Of a DNA stretch of 64,000 bases, positions 23,612 through 33,766 are shown one piece after another (positions within the stretch are counted from its first letter, which is position 1; every line of letters starts with the position of its first letter). Source of the DNA: CBDAMZ01 sp965197375 (GTDB lineage Bacteria; Acidobacteriota; Vicinamibacteria; Vicinamibacterales; UBA8438). The stretch is from the NCBI GenBank assembly GCA_965197375.1, contig CBDAMZ010000006.1:62001-126000 (forward strand). Reading direction: 5' to 3'. Below the pieces are notes generated by a model. It ran no database searches and was not told where the DNA came from. It saw nothing but the letters and a program-made list of their open reading frames with translations. Both the position numbers and the translations under genes were made by a program.

Positions 23612-25368
23612 AGCCCACTACCCTCGGTCAGTGTCGTATAGCGATCCACCGGCACGTCAGCCCATTCCTCAAGGCGCCCACTTGGCCAGATGACGCGTAC
23701 CCTGGGTGCCTCTGCTGAGGGGCCGAGACCCACGAGCACCCGTGGATCATTGGCCGACGCGTAGCTCCCGTCGGCTCTCGCACGGCGCCAGAGCGTCGGC
23801 CCGGTCGACCGGTTGACCGACACGCGCGCCCCGACCATATCGCGCGGTGGGTCGCCTCCCACGAGTCTCAGTCCAAGCCAGTGGTTACGGGTGCCGATGT
23901 TGTTGATGAGCAGGCGGGCGCGCCCGGCATCGTTGCCAACTAACACGTCTACGTCGCCGTCGTTGTCGATGTCTCCAAATGCCGCGCCACGACTCACTTC
24001 CGATAGTTCGAAGGCTGCGCCAGCCCGGTCTGTAACATCCTCGAATTGCCCATTGCCAAGGTTACGGAACAGCTGGTTGCGCTGCTGAAACGGAAAGGAA
24101 TTGTCTGGCGACAGCGCATCGAGGTTCTGTGCGATCAAGCCGTTGACGGCCAGGATATCCAGCCAGCCGTCGTTGTTGAAATCGAGCCAGGCTGCACCGA
24201 AGCCGGTATACGGGAGACTGGGGTAGCGGATTCCTGTGCGCGCGCTTTGTTCTTCGAACTGCCCGGTGCCGTCGTTGACATAGAGCGTGCTTCCCTGACC
24301 GGTCCGCTCTGTGATGAACAGGTCTTCGTCACCATCGTTATCGAAATCGCCGAAGTCGACACCCATGTCGGATTTGGCCTCGCCGGCTGAACCTAGTGCA
24401 ACGCCCGCCAACAACGCTCTATTGGTGAAAGTGCCGTCATCTTGGTTAACCCATAACTGGTTTTCCTGCTGGTCGTTGGCGACGAAAATATCGATCCATC
24501 CGTCATTGTTAACATCAGCGGTCGCGATACCGAGCGCAGGACCAAACTCGGTCGCCATGCCGGCTGCGGCAGTTATGGGGACAAACGTTCCGTTTCCACG
24601 GTTACGATATAACCGATTCGGCTGGGCGCGAAACGCCCCCGGCGTGCAATAGTCTGGCCTCCCCGATGGACTGAGACACGGAACGTGCGTCTCGACGCTG
24701 TAGTGCACGTAGTTCCCGACGAAGAGATCGAGCCACCCGTCGTGATCGAGGTCGACAAACGAGGCTGGAACGCCCCAAAAGCGATCGTCCGTCCCGGTGT
24801 ATTCCGAGACGTCGGTAAACGTGCCGTTTCCTTCGTTCCGGAACATCTGGTTGGGCCCGATACGTGTGAGGTACAGGTCGACCCAGCCGTCGTTGTCGAT
24901 GTCTCCGCTCGCAACGCCCTGGCCGTATCCACGTGCCTGGATCCCGCTTTCTTCCGTTACATCTGTGAACCTCACTGTCCGCGTTCCGTCTGGCTGCAGT
25001 TCCAAATCGTTCCGGTATAGGCGGTCCATGAGTTGCGACCCGCTTAGGGGCGTGAGCGGCAGCGTGCCCGTTCCGAGCATTTGGCCCTGAACCAGATAGA
25101 CATCGAGGTCGCCGTCGTTGTCGTAGTCGAACATTCCGACGCCTGGGCCCAGAATCTCCGGCAGGTAGAGCTCGCCTGACATCCCGTTAAAATGTACGAA
25201 GTCGAGGCCGGTCGCCTGGGCTTGGTCGGTAAACCACTCGAGTTCGTGGTTAATTTTTGACTCTGGCTGGCGGGTTGGCTCGGGAGGTTCGTTACAGCTG
25301 ATGCCGCAGGCGGCGAGGAGCACGACCACGCGAAGTGTGGGGAGCGGGATTCGTGACGTGGGGATCAT
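23608..25368 (-). CDS. CRTAC1-type FG-GAP/ASPIC lipoprotein
   Basis: The start is taken at 25368 because it places a lipobox (VVVLLAAC, Cys21) at the right distance; an upstream in-frame ATG gives no signal. After TGLDFVHFNGMSGELYLPE come seven calcium-loop repeats: DYDNDGDLDVY, DIDNDGWVDLY, DLDHDGWLDLF, DVNNDGWIDIF, DFDNDGDEDLF, DFNNDGWLDIL, DIDNDGDVDVL. These form an integrin-like seven-bladed propeller. The end is an ASPIC/UnbV domain (NHWLGLRLVGG, then VRVIWPSGRLEEW). 586 aa. Such proteins bind Ca and are thought to mediate surface binding. First gene of a two-gene operon, divergent from the cytochrome operon. Confidence 0.88.
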   Translation of the reverse strand: MIPTSRIPLPTLRVVVLLAACGISCNEPPEPTRQPESKINHELEWFTDQAQATGLDFVHFNGMSGELYLPEILGPGVGMFDYDNDGDLDVYLVQGQMLGTGTLPLTPLSGSQLMDRLYRNDLELQPDGTRTVRFTDVTEESGIQARGYGQGVASGDIDNDGWVDLYLTRIGPNQMFRNEGNGTFTDVSEYTGTDDRFWGVPASFVDLDHDGWLDLFVGNYVHYSVETHVPCLSPSGRPDYCTPGAFRAQPNRLYRNRGNGTFVPITAAAGMATEFGPALGIATADVNNDGWIDIFVANDQQENQLWVNQDDGTFTNRALLAGVALGSAGEAKSDMGVDFGDFDNDGDEDLFITERTGQGSTLYVNDGTGQFEEQSARTGIRYPSLPYTGFGAAWLDFNNDGWLDILAVNGLIAQNLDALSPDNSFPFQQRNQLFRNLGNGQFEDVTDRAGAAFELSEVSRGAAFGDIDNDGDVDVLVGNDAGRARLLINNIGTRNHWLGLRLVGGDPPRDMVGARVSVNRSTGPTLWRRARADGSYASANDPRVLVGLGPSAEAPRVRVIWPSGRLEEWADVPVDRYTTLTEGSGL

Positions 25369-25712
25369 ACGACGGCGGACTGCTCTCGGCGACCTACCAA
25401 GTGCGTCGGAATACGAAGAAACAGAACACTCATTATCCCACAGTGAGACGGCCGATGTTAGCATTCTGGAGGTTGCTGGGGAGCCATCACTTTGGCGGCC
25501 CATCGCACAAGACTCCTCGGATAGGCTTTGGACATTGAGCTACAACGTTTCGCTAATTCTCTGCTCGCACTCGCGATTCTAGAACGAGCCGCTGGGCCGG
25601 GTATCGAGTTCCCTGTGGGTCTTTTTATTGAAAGGGGCTATTGTTCGATCGTTTCTGAGTAGAATGTTGTGTTTGTTTATTTTCTGGCTACATCTGGGAC
25701 GAAGGAGTGGTG
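25369..25712. other. Divergent intergenic region of the CRTAC1/cytochrome cluster
   Basis: About 344 bases that must hold promoters for both operons. On the minus strand GATAAT at about 25432-25437 is a good -10 but lacks a clear -35; the plus-strand side has TAGAAT near 25659, also without a good partner. The AAGGAG at 25702-25707 is the ribosome site of the cytochrome gene. AT content is higher than in the flanking genes. Confidence 0.4.
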
Positions 25713-28496
25713 ATGGCGGCAGTATTTCCACGCCTCCTCTTTACGGGTTTCATCGCGTTGCTGTTGAACTCGATGTACCTCGCTGCTGTCCCCAGTCCGT
25801 CGCTCTGGTACTTCACCAACGTTGCGTTGCATCCAACGCTTGGGCTCGTGCTAGCGCTTGCCGTCGCGCGCCACGTGCTGCTTCACCGATCTCCTATTGG
25901 GTTGCTTGTTGGCGCGGGCCTCACCTGTGTCGGCGTGGGCCTCCTTCTGGGCCTTGCCTTGCTGGTCACCGGTGCGACAAGTCAGTACCGACTAATTATC
26001 TATACCCACGTCGCGACGGCGGCAGCCGGATCGGCGCTCCTGGCCACTCATTTTTGGCGAGTGGCGAGGGGAAGCAGACAGATGGTCTGGGGCATTCGCG
26101 CATGTGTCGCCGTTGTCCTCGTCACTGCGGTGGTAGCAACCGTCGCGCGGATGGGCCGTGAGGCAGAGCGGCGCCAGACGTATCGCGTCGTAAATCCAAT
26201 CGTCCCACCTGCCAGCATGGAGGCGGAGGGACCAGGCCCAGACAGTCCGTTCTTCCCATCCTCGGCCGATACCACGAGGCAAGGTCTCATTCCAGCCAGC
26301 TTTTTTTTGACCAGCGACATGTGCGGTCGCTGCCACACTGATATCTACGAGCAGTGGAATTCGTCAGCGCATCACTTTTCGTCGTTCAACAACCAGTGGT
26401 ACCGGAAGTCAATCGAGTACATGCAGGACGTGGTTGGCACGCGACCGTCGAAATGGTGTGCAGGTTGCCACGATCACGCGGTATTTTTTAACGGCCGGTT
26501 CGATCGTCCCATCCGGGAGCAGATTGATACGCCTGAAGCGCAGGCCGGTCTCGGGTGTACGTCGTGCCATTCGATCGTCCACGTGGGAAGCACAATGGGC
26601 CAAGGCGATTTCGTCATAGAATATCCGCCGCTACACGACATCGCGGCAAGTGATAATCCCGTCCTCCAACGAACACACGATCTACTAACGTACCTTGCGC
26701 CAGAGCCACACCGAAACACGTTTATCAAGCCGTTCCACCGCGAGCGGAGTGAGGAGTTCTGTTCGGTCTGCCACAAAGTGCACCTCGACGTTCCGGTGAA
26801 CGGCTATCGCTGGATCCGCGGGTTCAACGAATACGACAACTGGCAGGCTTCTGGGGTCTCCGGCCAGGGCGCTCGGTCGTTCTACTATCCACCTCGGCCT
26901 CGGACCTGTAACGACTGTCACATGCCGCTCGTTCGGGCGAACGATCCGGCGGCAAAGAATGGCTATGTGCGATCGCATCGGTTCCCAGCGGCAAACACCG
27001 CTCTGCCGTTCGTTAACAACGACGCTGAGCAATTGAGGGTCGTTGAGGACTTTCTCCGCGACGACCAGATCTCGGTTGACGTCTTTGGTATCACGCGCGT
27101 TACTGAGACCCCGGCACTCGCGGTGCCGAGACCGCGGCAAACCGCGGAGCCCACCCTGTCGAGCACCTTCGCCGTCGGCGAGGAGTCGATGCAGTTTGGC
27201 CGGTCTGGCGTGTCATCGGTCGGTCCGCCGGCGGAAGTATTGGCTCCGATCGGCGTCGTGCCGGTGACCGTCAGGCGTGGCGAGTCGGTGCGCGTTGAAG
27301 TCGTTGTACGCACGCGCAACGTCGGACACTTCTTTCCTGGCGGCACGGTTGACGCCTTTGATGTTTGGGTCGAGTTCGAAGCGGTCGACGAGAGCGGGCG
27401 CGTGCTGCTGCACAGCGGTGCCGTGGCTGGTGAGGGGCGAGGACCGGTCGATCCCGGCGCCCATTTCTACCGCAGCTTACAGCTCGACGCGCATGGCAAC
27501 CTGATCAATAAACGGAATGCCTGGATGACGCGCTCGGTAGCCTATGTGCAGCTGATCCCGCCGGGAGCGGCTGACACTATCCACTACCGGTTACAAGTCC
27601 CTGAGGATGCAGGCGATCGGATCACCCTTCGCGCGAAGGTCAACCACCGAAAATTTTCCTGGTGGTACACCCAATGGGCGTTTGCCGGTGTCCGCAACCC
27701 GTCGCAGCCAAATCCAGGAGTCGCTAGTGCGTACGACGATGGCTCGTGGACCTTCACTGGCGACACCTCGACAGTGTCGGGGCAGATGAAGACAATCCCG
27801 AACATCCCGATCACAGTCATGGCTGAGGCGGAAGCATCTATCTCGGTAATCGACAACGATGCGCCGATGCCAGGCGTTGAACCGTCTCTGGACCTGTCGG
27901 TTCGCGAAAGGTGGAACGACTATGGGATCGGTCTCTTGCTGCAGGGTGACCTGAAAGGTGCAGCGGCCGCCTTCCGCGTGGTAATGGCTCTCGACTCGAC
28001 CTACGCTGACGGCCCGGTAAACGTCGCGCGCGCCTTACTTCGGGAAGGTGACGTCGAGTCGGCGATTCCGCTGCTCGAGGCGGCACTCGACCTCTCGCCG
28101 GGTCTGGCACGGGCACATTTCTTTCTCGGCACTGCACTCAAGACACTTGGGCGGTACGATGAGGCGCTGACTCACCTTGAGCGCGCCCTCGAGCAATATC
28201 CGCGTGACCGCGTCGTGCTCGGCCAGATCGGTCGTATTCAGTTCCTCGAGCGACGGTTTGACGAGGCCATTGTCACATTTCAGAAGGTGCTTCGCATCGA
28301 TCCAGAAGATCTTCAAGCACACTACAATTTAATGCTGTCCTACCGTGGTGCGGGTACCCCGATGCTTGCTGTGCGCGAGCAGGTACTTTACGAGCGGTTT
28401 AAGGCAGATGAAGCCGCGCAGGCGATCACTGGTCTCTACCGACTCAGGTCGCCGGAAGATAACAACGAGCGGCAGCCGGTCCACGAGCATCGATAG
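25713..28496 (+). CDS. Membrane-bound pentahaem cytochrome c with C-terminal TPRs
   Basis: ATG 25713 lies five bases after AAGGAG; GTG codons at 25707 and 25710 overlap that site. Four hydrophobic helices occupy residues 5-145. Then five CxxCH haem motifs: CGRCH (204-208), CAGCH (249-253), CTSCH (282-286), CSVCH (350-354), CNDCH (399-403), in a cytochrome c554-like arrangement. A beta-rich domain follows (VRVEVVVRTRNVGHFFPGGT), then TPRs from about 735 (AAAFRVVMALDSTYADGPVN, AHFFLGTALKTLGRYDEALT). 927 aa. It could carry electrons across the periplasm while the TPR tail holds partners. First gene of a three-gene operon with two FG-GAP proteins. Confidence 0.88.
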   Translation: MAAVFPRLLFTGFIALLLNSMYLAAVPSPSLWYFTNVALHPTLGLVLALAVARHVLLHRSPIGLLVGAGLTCVGVGLLLGLALLVTGATSQYRLIIYTHVATAAAGSALLATHFWRVARGSRQMVWGIRACVAVVLVTAVVATVARMGREAERRQTYRVVNPIVPPASMEAEGPGPDSPFFPSSADTTRQGLIPASFFLTSDMCGRCHTDIYEQWNSSAHHFSSFNNQWYRKSIEYMQDVVGTRPSKWCAGCHDHAVFFNGRFDRPIREQIDTPEAQAGLGCTSCHSIVHVGSTMGQGDFVIEYPPLHDIAASDNPVLQRTHDLLTYLAPEPHRNTFIKPFHRERSEEFCSVCHKVHLDVPVNGYRWIRGFNEYDNWQASGVSGQGARSFYYPPRPRTCNDCHMPLVRANDPAAKNGYVRSHRFPAANTALPFVNNDAEQLRVVEDFLRDDQISVDVFGITRVTETPALAVPRPRQTAEPTLSSTFAVGEESMQFGRSGVSSVGPPAEVLAPIGVVPVTVRRGESVRVEVVVRTRNVGHFFPGGTVDAFDVWVEFEAVDESGRVLLHSGAVAGEGRGPVDPGAHFYRSLQLDAHGNLINKRNAWMTRSVAYVQLIPPGAADTIHYRLQVPEDAGDRITLRAKVNHRKFSWWYTQWAFAGVRNPSQPNPGVASAYDDGSWTFTGDTSTVSGQMKTIPNIPITVMAEAEASISVIDNDAPMPGVEPSLDLSVRERWNDYGIGLLLQGDLKGAAAAFRVVMALDSTYADGPVNVARALLREGDVESAIPLLEAALDLSPGLARAHFFLGTALKTLGRYDEALTHLERALEQYPRDRVVLGQIGRIQFLERRFDEAIVTFQKVLRIDPEDLQAHYNLMLSYRGAGTPMLAVREQVLYERFKADEAAQAITGLYRLRSPEDNNERQPVHEHR

Positions 28497-28529
28497 TTAG
28501 TGCCCCACGTCGTAGGATTGAACGGGATC

Positions 28530-30209
28530 ATGGTACGAACACTGCTGGCTCTCGTCCTCGGGGCCCTCTACCTCGCGGTCATGCTGGCCGCACCGCGTAT
28601 TGACTTCGCCGACGTTACGGCGCAGGCCGGCATTCGGTTCGTCCACAACAGCGGCGCATTCGGGGAGAAGTACCTTCCCGAGACATTGGGCGCCGGCGGT
28701 TTATTTTTCGACGCCGACGGCGATGGCTGGCAGGACATCCTGCTTATCAACTCGACGAACTGGCCCGGACGCGCGGCCGTTGGTTCGACCCCGGCCCTCT
28801 ACCGAAACGGTGGCAACGGCTCGTTCACGGACATCACAGCACGGTCCGGCCTCGACATCGAGTTCTACGGCATGGGCGGCGCGGCTGCCGATTTTGACAA
28901 TGACGGGCATGTCGACCTGTATCTGACCGCTCTTGGCAGTAATCGGTTACTCAGGGGGGTTGGCGACGGGACGTTCGTCGACGTGACGGCTAAAGCGGGC
29001 GTCGGCGATAGCGGATTCTCAACGAGCGCGCTCTGGTTCGATTATGACAAGGACGGCGCTCTCGATCTGTTTGTTGCGAACTACGTCGAGTGGACCATAG
29101 ACACCGACCTGTTTTGCACGCTCGATGGCGAAACCAAGTCTTACTGCACGCCGGAGTCTTACAGGGGCCAAAGTCCGACGCTCTACCGAAACCGTGGCAA
29201 CGGCACGTTCGAGGACGTGACAGGCCAAGCGGGTTTATACGACCCGTCATCTAAGGGGCTCGGCGTTGCCATGCTCGACTTCGATGACGATGGCTGGATG
29301 GACCTGTTTGTCGCAAACGATATGGAGCCAGACCGGTTGTACCGCAACCAAGGCGACGGGACGTTCACGGATGTTGGCGTGGTGACCGGGGTCGCGTTTA
29401 GCGAGGCAGGCGTCGCACGCGCAGGGATGGGTGTTGACACCGCTGATTACGACGGTTCAGGACGGCCGAGCCTCGTTGTCGGACACTTTTCTAACGAGAT
29501 GATCGCACTCTATCACAACGGTGGAGGCGGTCTGTTTATCGACGAAGCACCGCGATCAGCGGTCGGTCGGGCATCGCTGCTAACTCTGGCCTTTGGTTGT
29601 TTCTTTTTTGATTATGATCTCGACGGACGGCCTGACATCTTCGTGGCGAATGGCCATGTAGCCGACGATATTGAGCGTGTGCAGTCGCGCGTAACCTATG
29701 CGCAGCCGCCGCATCTCTTCCGGAACCTTGGCGAGGGCCGATTCGAGGAGGTGACGGCGGAGTTAGGTGTCGCGTTGGCGCAGCCGATGGTTGCGCGGGG
29801 CGCCGCCTATGGCGACATAGACAACGATGGCGATCTTGACGTGCTGGTTACAGTCAATAACGGTACCGCCCGTCTGTTTCGTAACGACGGGGGCAATGCC
29901 AACAATGTTCTACGTGTTCGGACAATCGGCGCCGTCTCGAATCGGGACGGCATCGGCGCGCATGTTGAAGTCTCGGTGCGTGGTGGTGCAACGCTGTGGC
30001 AGATCGTCAAGACCGGGTCGAGCTACGCCTCGCAAAGCGAGCTACCGTTGACGTTTGGTCTCGGCAAGGCGACGATGGTCGACACCGTTCGCGTTACGTG
30101 GCCCAGTGGAGTGGTGGATACAATCGACACCCTCCGCTCAGATCAGCAGGTTACGATTCAGGAAGGCACGGGCGTCGTGGACGCTAGACCAATCAGAAGA
30201 GGAAAGTAA
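28530..30209 (+). CDS. CRTAC1-type FG-GAP/ASPIC protein
   Basis: A GTG at 28500 is also possible, but the ATG at 28530 directly opens a signal-like helix (VRTLLALVLGALYLAVMLAA) with CGGGA ahead. The mature part starts with FADVTAQAGIRFVHNSGAFG, typical of the family, and carries propeller loops: DADGDGWQDIL, DFDNDGHVDLY, DYDKDGALDLF, DFDDDGWMDLF, DYDLDGRPDIF, DIDNDGDLDVL. The ASPIC/UnbV end is VRVTWPSGVVDTI. 559 aa. No lipobox Cys is seen, so it is secreted or held by the uncleaved helix. Its TAA overlaps the next ATG by one base. Confidence 0.87.
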   Translation: MVRTLLALVLGALYLAVMLAAPRIDFADVTAQAGIRFVHNSGAFGEKYLPETLGAGGLFFDADGDGWQDILLINSTNWPGRAAVGSTPALYRNGGNGSFTDITARSGLDIEFYGMGGAAADFDNDGHVDLYLTALGSNRLLRGVGDGTFVDVTAKAGVGDSGFSTSALWFDYDKDGALDLFVANYVEWTIDTDLFCTLDGETKSYCTPESYRGQSPTLYRNRGNGTFEDVTGQAGLYDPSSKGLGVAMLDFDDDGWMDLFVANDMEPDRLYRNQGDGTFTDVGVVTGVAFSEAGVARAGMGVDTADYDGSGRPSLVVGHFSNEMIALYHNGGGGLFIDEAPRSAVGRASLLTLAFGCFFFDYDLDGRPDIFVANGHVADDIERVQSRVTYAQPPHLFRNLGEGRFEEVTAELGVALAQPMVARGAAYGDIDNDGDLDVLVTVNNGTARLFRNDGGNANNVLRVRTIGAVSNRDGIGAHVEVSVRGGATLWQIVKTGSSYASQSELPLTFGLGKATMVDTVRVTWPSGVVDTIDTLRSDQQVTIQEGTGVVDARPIRRGK

Positions 30210-33200
30210 TGACGGGCCGTTTATTCGCACGCGCGATTCTAATGGCCCTGGTGCTCTTGACGGCGGTCTGTGGAGGCCGAGAACTAGATGTTACTCAACG
30301 GGAGGACGCCTACCGCGCGAACAATCGCGGCGTGGCTCGACTCGAACAGTTTGAATACGAGCGGGCGGCCACTGCCTTTCGTGAGGCACTTGCCCTCGAC
30401 GACACGCTCGCAGTCGCCCGAGTGAACCTCGGCCTTGCCCTGTTCTACGCGCGGGACCTCGAAGGCGCCACCCACGAAGTCACCGCGGCCGCCCGGCTGC
30501 TGCCGTCGGCGCTCCAGCCACCGTATTTACTCGGCCTGATCGCGCGTGCCGAGAACCGCGACGATGATGCGATCCGTGCATTTTTGCATGTGCAGCAGAA
30601 CGATCCCTACGATGTTGGTACGAACGTCAACCTTGGACAGATCTACATTTCGACGCGCAACTATCCGGCGGCTATCGAGGTGCTTCGTCGCGCGTTCGCG
30701 GACGAACCGTACAATGTCACGGCCGCCTACAATCTGGGTCTCGCGCTGATTCGGATCGGGCAGATGTCCGAGGGCCAGCAGATGCTCGAGCAGGCGCAGG
30801 CTCTACGTTCGACTGACTACGCGGTCACGGTCGGCACTGGGTATCTTGAGGAAGGCCGCTACGCCGAAGCAATTGCGTTCAGCGGCATGGAGCCGGAGCT
30901 CATCAACTCTGTGCCGCCAACGACGGCGTTTACGCCGGTCGCGGTCGAGGCGGTGGCACTGCGCACCGGCGACCCGACCTCACCTTTCGGTCGTCGTTAT
31001 TCTTTGGATGCGCTGACCGAAGACGGAGTGCGGGCATTGGCCGCGGCACTTGGCGGCGGGATAACGCTCATTGATTTCGACACTGATGGGGATCTCGATC
31101 TCTTCCTTGCCTCGGCGGATGGACAGCAGCTTGTGCGCAACGATGGTCCAGAGATGTGGACGGTTGTGACGGGCGCGTCCGGGCTCGGCAACCCCCCGTC
31201 GGATGCCGTTCCTATCGGCGCAATCACGGCTGACTACGATAACGACCGCGCGCCTGATCTGTTTGTGCTCAGATACGGCGGTAGTAGTCTTTACCGCAAT
31301 GATGGTAGCGGGGGCTTCATCGACGTGACGACCACCGTCGGTCTACCGGCGTATCCGTTCCTGCCTGGCGCGGCAGCGTTTGTCGACGTGGACCATGACG
31401 GCGATGTTGATCTGCTTATCGCGGGGCTGGCTGACATTACGGAGACGCGCCTGCGTGCGGCCGGTGGGGGCTTGGTCTTCCCGCGTGAATTTTCGCCCGC
31501 GCCGCTTCAACTCTTGCGCAACAATCAGAACGGGACCTTCACAGACATCACACGCGATGCGGGAATCGAGGGTGCTTCCCATGCAATCGCCGTCGTCCCG
31601 ACCGATTTCGACAACCGGCGAGACGTCGACCTACTAATTGTCAACCGCGATGGGCCGTCGCGGCTGCTCGCCAATCTGCGCGACGGCACGTTCATCGACG
31701 TGGCGGCGGAAGTCGGGCTGGCGGTCGCCGGTAGTCTCGATGACGAGGTCACTGCGGTGGCGGCCGCCGATATCAACAAGGACGACTTCCCAGACATCTT
31801 TTTTGCGCGCGAAAAAGACGGAGTCTTCGCCATGAGCGACTCGCGCGGAAGGTTTACGCTCGTTCAGGCTCCGGATACGACACGGGCCGCGATCGCTGCT
31901 CAGTTCATCGACTACGACAACGACGGCCTGCTAGATCTGTTGACGTGGTCGGTTGCCGGACCCCGCCTGCTCCGCAACCTTGGGCAGGAGTGGACCGACG
32001 TGACCAACAACGCCGTGCCAGGCGTGGGTGCCAGCGTACCCACGGTCAGTTCGTCGCACGCCGTCGCCGCAGCCGATCTCGATGCCGACGGTGACACAGA
32101 CGTTGTGGTCGCCGGGTCCGGACCGCTCTCAATTTTGCAAAACGCCGGGGATACGCGGAACCGGTCAATCCGCGTCCAGCTCAGCGGTCTCGCCAGTAAT
32201 CGACTGGGGGTCGGGTCGAAGATTCAGCTTCGGGCTGGCAGCTTGAGCGCGCGGCTCGAGACGTCCGCGGCGACCCCGGCCGTCGCTCCCGCAGATCTCG
32301 TCTTCGGTCTCGGTCAACGTCTGGGTGCCGACGTCGTGCGCGTAGTGTGGCCCTCAGGGATTCTGCAGGCAGAGTTGGCGGAAGTGGTCGGGCCGGCCGG
32401 TGCGCCCGAACCGCCGCTTAGTTTCCTGCCGTCAACCCTAGCGATTCGGGAGCTTGACCGAAAGCCGTCGTCCTGTCCGTTCCTCTATACGTGGAATGGG
32501 GAACGTTTCGAGTTTGTGACCGATTTTTTAGTCGGGGGCGTGATGGGCTACTTACTGGCTCCTGGCTTGCACATGCGGTCCGACCCGGTGGAATACGTAC
32601 GTATTCGTGGCGATCAGTTACAGTCGAAAGACGGACGTCTTGATATTCGTGTAACGAACGAGCTCGAGGAGACGTTTTTCGTTGATCGGTTAGAGCTCGT
32701 GGCGATCGCACATCCTCGCGGATTCAAGGTATTTCCAAATGAGGGCTGGACCGATCCGCCGAAACCCTTTCAGCTGTACGGCGTTCGAGACACGCGGGTT
32801 CCGGCGCGCGCGACCGACCATCACGGCCACGATGTGACCGAGCGAATCGCGAAAATCGATAGGCGGTACGCGGACGACTTCGAGACGCGGGCTTTCCGCG
32901 GCCACGTGTCGACACACGCGCTTACACTCGATCTTGGCCAGACAAGCGGCCAAACGCTTTTATTGCTCACGGGATGGACCGATTATGCACCCTCAAGCGA
33001 CAACGTTGCCGCGCATCAGGCTGGCTTGACACAGTTTCCGCCATTGCTTGAAATTAAGGACGAGCACGGGAACTGGCGTGTGGCCGCCGTCGACGTTGGT
33101 TTCCCGGTTGGACGACCGCAGACCATCGTGGTCGATCTCACCGAGCACCTTCGTTCCGGGGAGCACGAGCTCCGTCTTGTGACGAACATGGAGATCTACT

Positions 33201-33739
33201 GGGATGAGATTCTGGTCGCACGCGGTGCCACTACTAACGACGTGCGAATAAACCGACTCGACCCGCTCGCTGCTCGTTTGCGGGCACGTGGATTTTCAGC
33301 CGAGGTACGACCGGGCGGCACTGGGCCCCTGAGCTACGACTATGCGCGCGTGACGAGCGTGTCTCCATGGAAGACAATGACCGGACGGTATACACGTGAA
33401 GGCGATGTTCGCGAGTTGTTGACGCGGGCGGATGATATGTTCGTGATCGCCAGGGATGGTGATGAAATCGCCGTCGAATTCGATGCGACGGCGCTCGAGG
33501 CTCTACCAGATGGATGGACGCGAACCTTCCTGCTACGGGCGGACGGTTTTAGCAAGGAGATGGACATCAATTCGGCGAGCCCCGACATGGTCGAGCCGCT
33601 ACCGTTCCACCGCATGACTGGGTACCCGTACGACGCACCTGAGCATTACCCTGACACGTTTGAATATCGCCGCTACCGAGAGACCTACAACACTCGCGCG
33701 GTTGTCAGATCGTTGCCCCCACTCGAACTTGCGAAGTAA
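30209..33739 (+). CDS. Large lipoprotein: TPRs, FG-GAP propeller, ASPIC and an unassigned C-terminal domain
   Basis: 1176 aa, starting one base inside the stop of the previous gene. Lipobox LLTAVC gives a lipidated Cys21. Residues 35-215 are TPRs (NNRGVARLEQFEYERAATAF, AAYNLGLALIRIGQMSEGQQ). Residues 270-680 hold FG-GAP loops (DFDTDGDLDLF, DYDNDRAPDLF, DVDHDGDVDLL, DYDNDGLLDLL, DLDADGDTDVV). An ASPIC-like segment follows (VRVVWPSGILQAEL). From about 740 a further 430 residues (SSCPFLYTWNGERFEFVTDF and on) have no family I can name. It combines the parts that are separate proteins in the divergent operon, suggesting a central scaffold. Confidence 0.85.
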   Translation: MTGRLFARAILMALVLLTAVCGGRELDVTQREDAYRANNRGVARLEQFEYERAATAFREALALDDTLAVARVNLGLALFYARDLEGATHEVTAAARLLPSALQPPYLLGLIARAENRDDDAIRAFLHVQQNDPYDVGTNVNLGQIYISTRNYPAAIEVLRRAFADEPYNVTAAYNLGLALIRIGQMSEGQQMLEQAQALRSTDYAVTVGTGYLEEGRYAEAIAFSGMEPELINSVPPTTAFTPVAVEAVALRTGDPTSPFGRRYSLDALTEDGVRALAAALGGGITLIDFDTDGDLDLFLASADGQQLVRNDGPEMWTVVTGASGLGNPPSDAVPIGAITADYDNDRAPDLFVLRYGGSSLYRNDGSGGFIDVTTTVGLPAYPFLPGAAAFVDVDHDGDVDLLIAGLADITETRLRAAGGGLVFPREFSPAPLQLLRNNQNGTFTDITRDAGIEGASHAIAVVPTDFDNRRDVDLLIVNRDGPSRLLANLRDGTFIDVAAEVGLAVAGSLDDEVTAVAAADINKDDFPDIFFAREKDGVFAMSDSRGRFTLVQAPDTTRAAIAAQFIDYDNDGLLDLLTWSVAGPRLLRNLGQEWTDVTNNAVPGVGASVPTVSSSHAVAAADLDADGDTDVVVAGSGPLSILQNAGDTRNRSIRVQLSGLASNRLGVGSKIQLRAGSLSARLETSAATPAVAPADLVFGLGQRLGADVVRVVWPSGILQAELAEVVGPAGAPEPPLSFLPSTLAIRELDRKPSSCPFLYTWNGERFEFVTDFLVGGVMGYLLAPGLHMRSDPVEYVRIRGDQLQSKDGRLDIRVTNELEETFFVDRLELVAIAHPRGFKVFPNEGWTDPPKPFQLYGVRDTRVPARATDHHGHDVTERIAKIDRRYADDFETRAFRGHVSTHALTLDLGQTSGQTLLLLTGWTDYAPSSDNVAAHQAGLTQFPPLLEIKDEHGNWRVAAVDVGFPVGRPQTIVVDLTEHLRSGEHELRLVTNMEIYWDEILVARGATTNDVRINRLDPLAARLRARGFSAEVRPGGTGPLSYDYARVTSVSPWKTMTGRYTREGDVRELLTRADDMFVIARDGDEIAVEFDATALEALPDGWTRTFLLRADGFSKEMDINSASPDMVEPLPFHRMTGYPYDAPEHYPDTFEYRRYRETYNTRAVVRSLPPLELAK

Positions 33740-33766
33740 GGAAGTCTTACGCAGACAGCCCGTTTG

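Noticed and set aside
28500..28529. GTG start for the second CRTAC1-type gene
   Set aside because: No ribosome site before it, and the ten extra residues push the signal helix inward.
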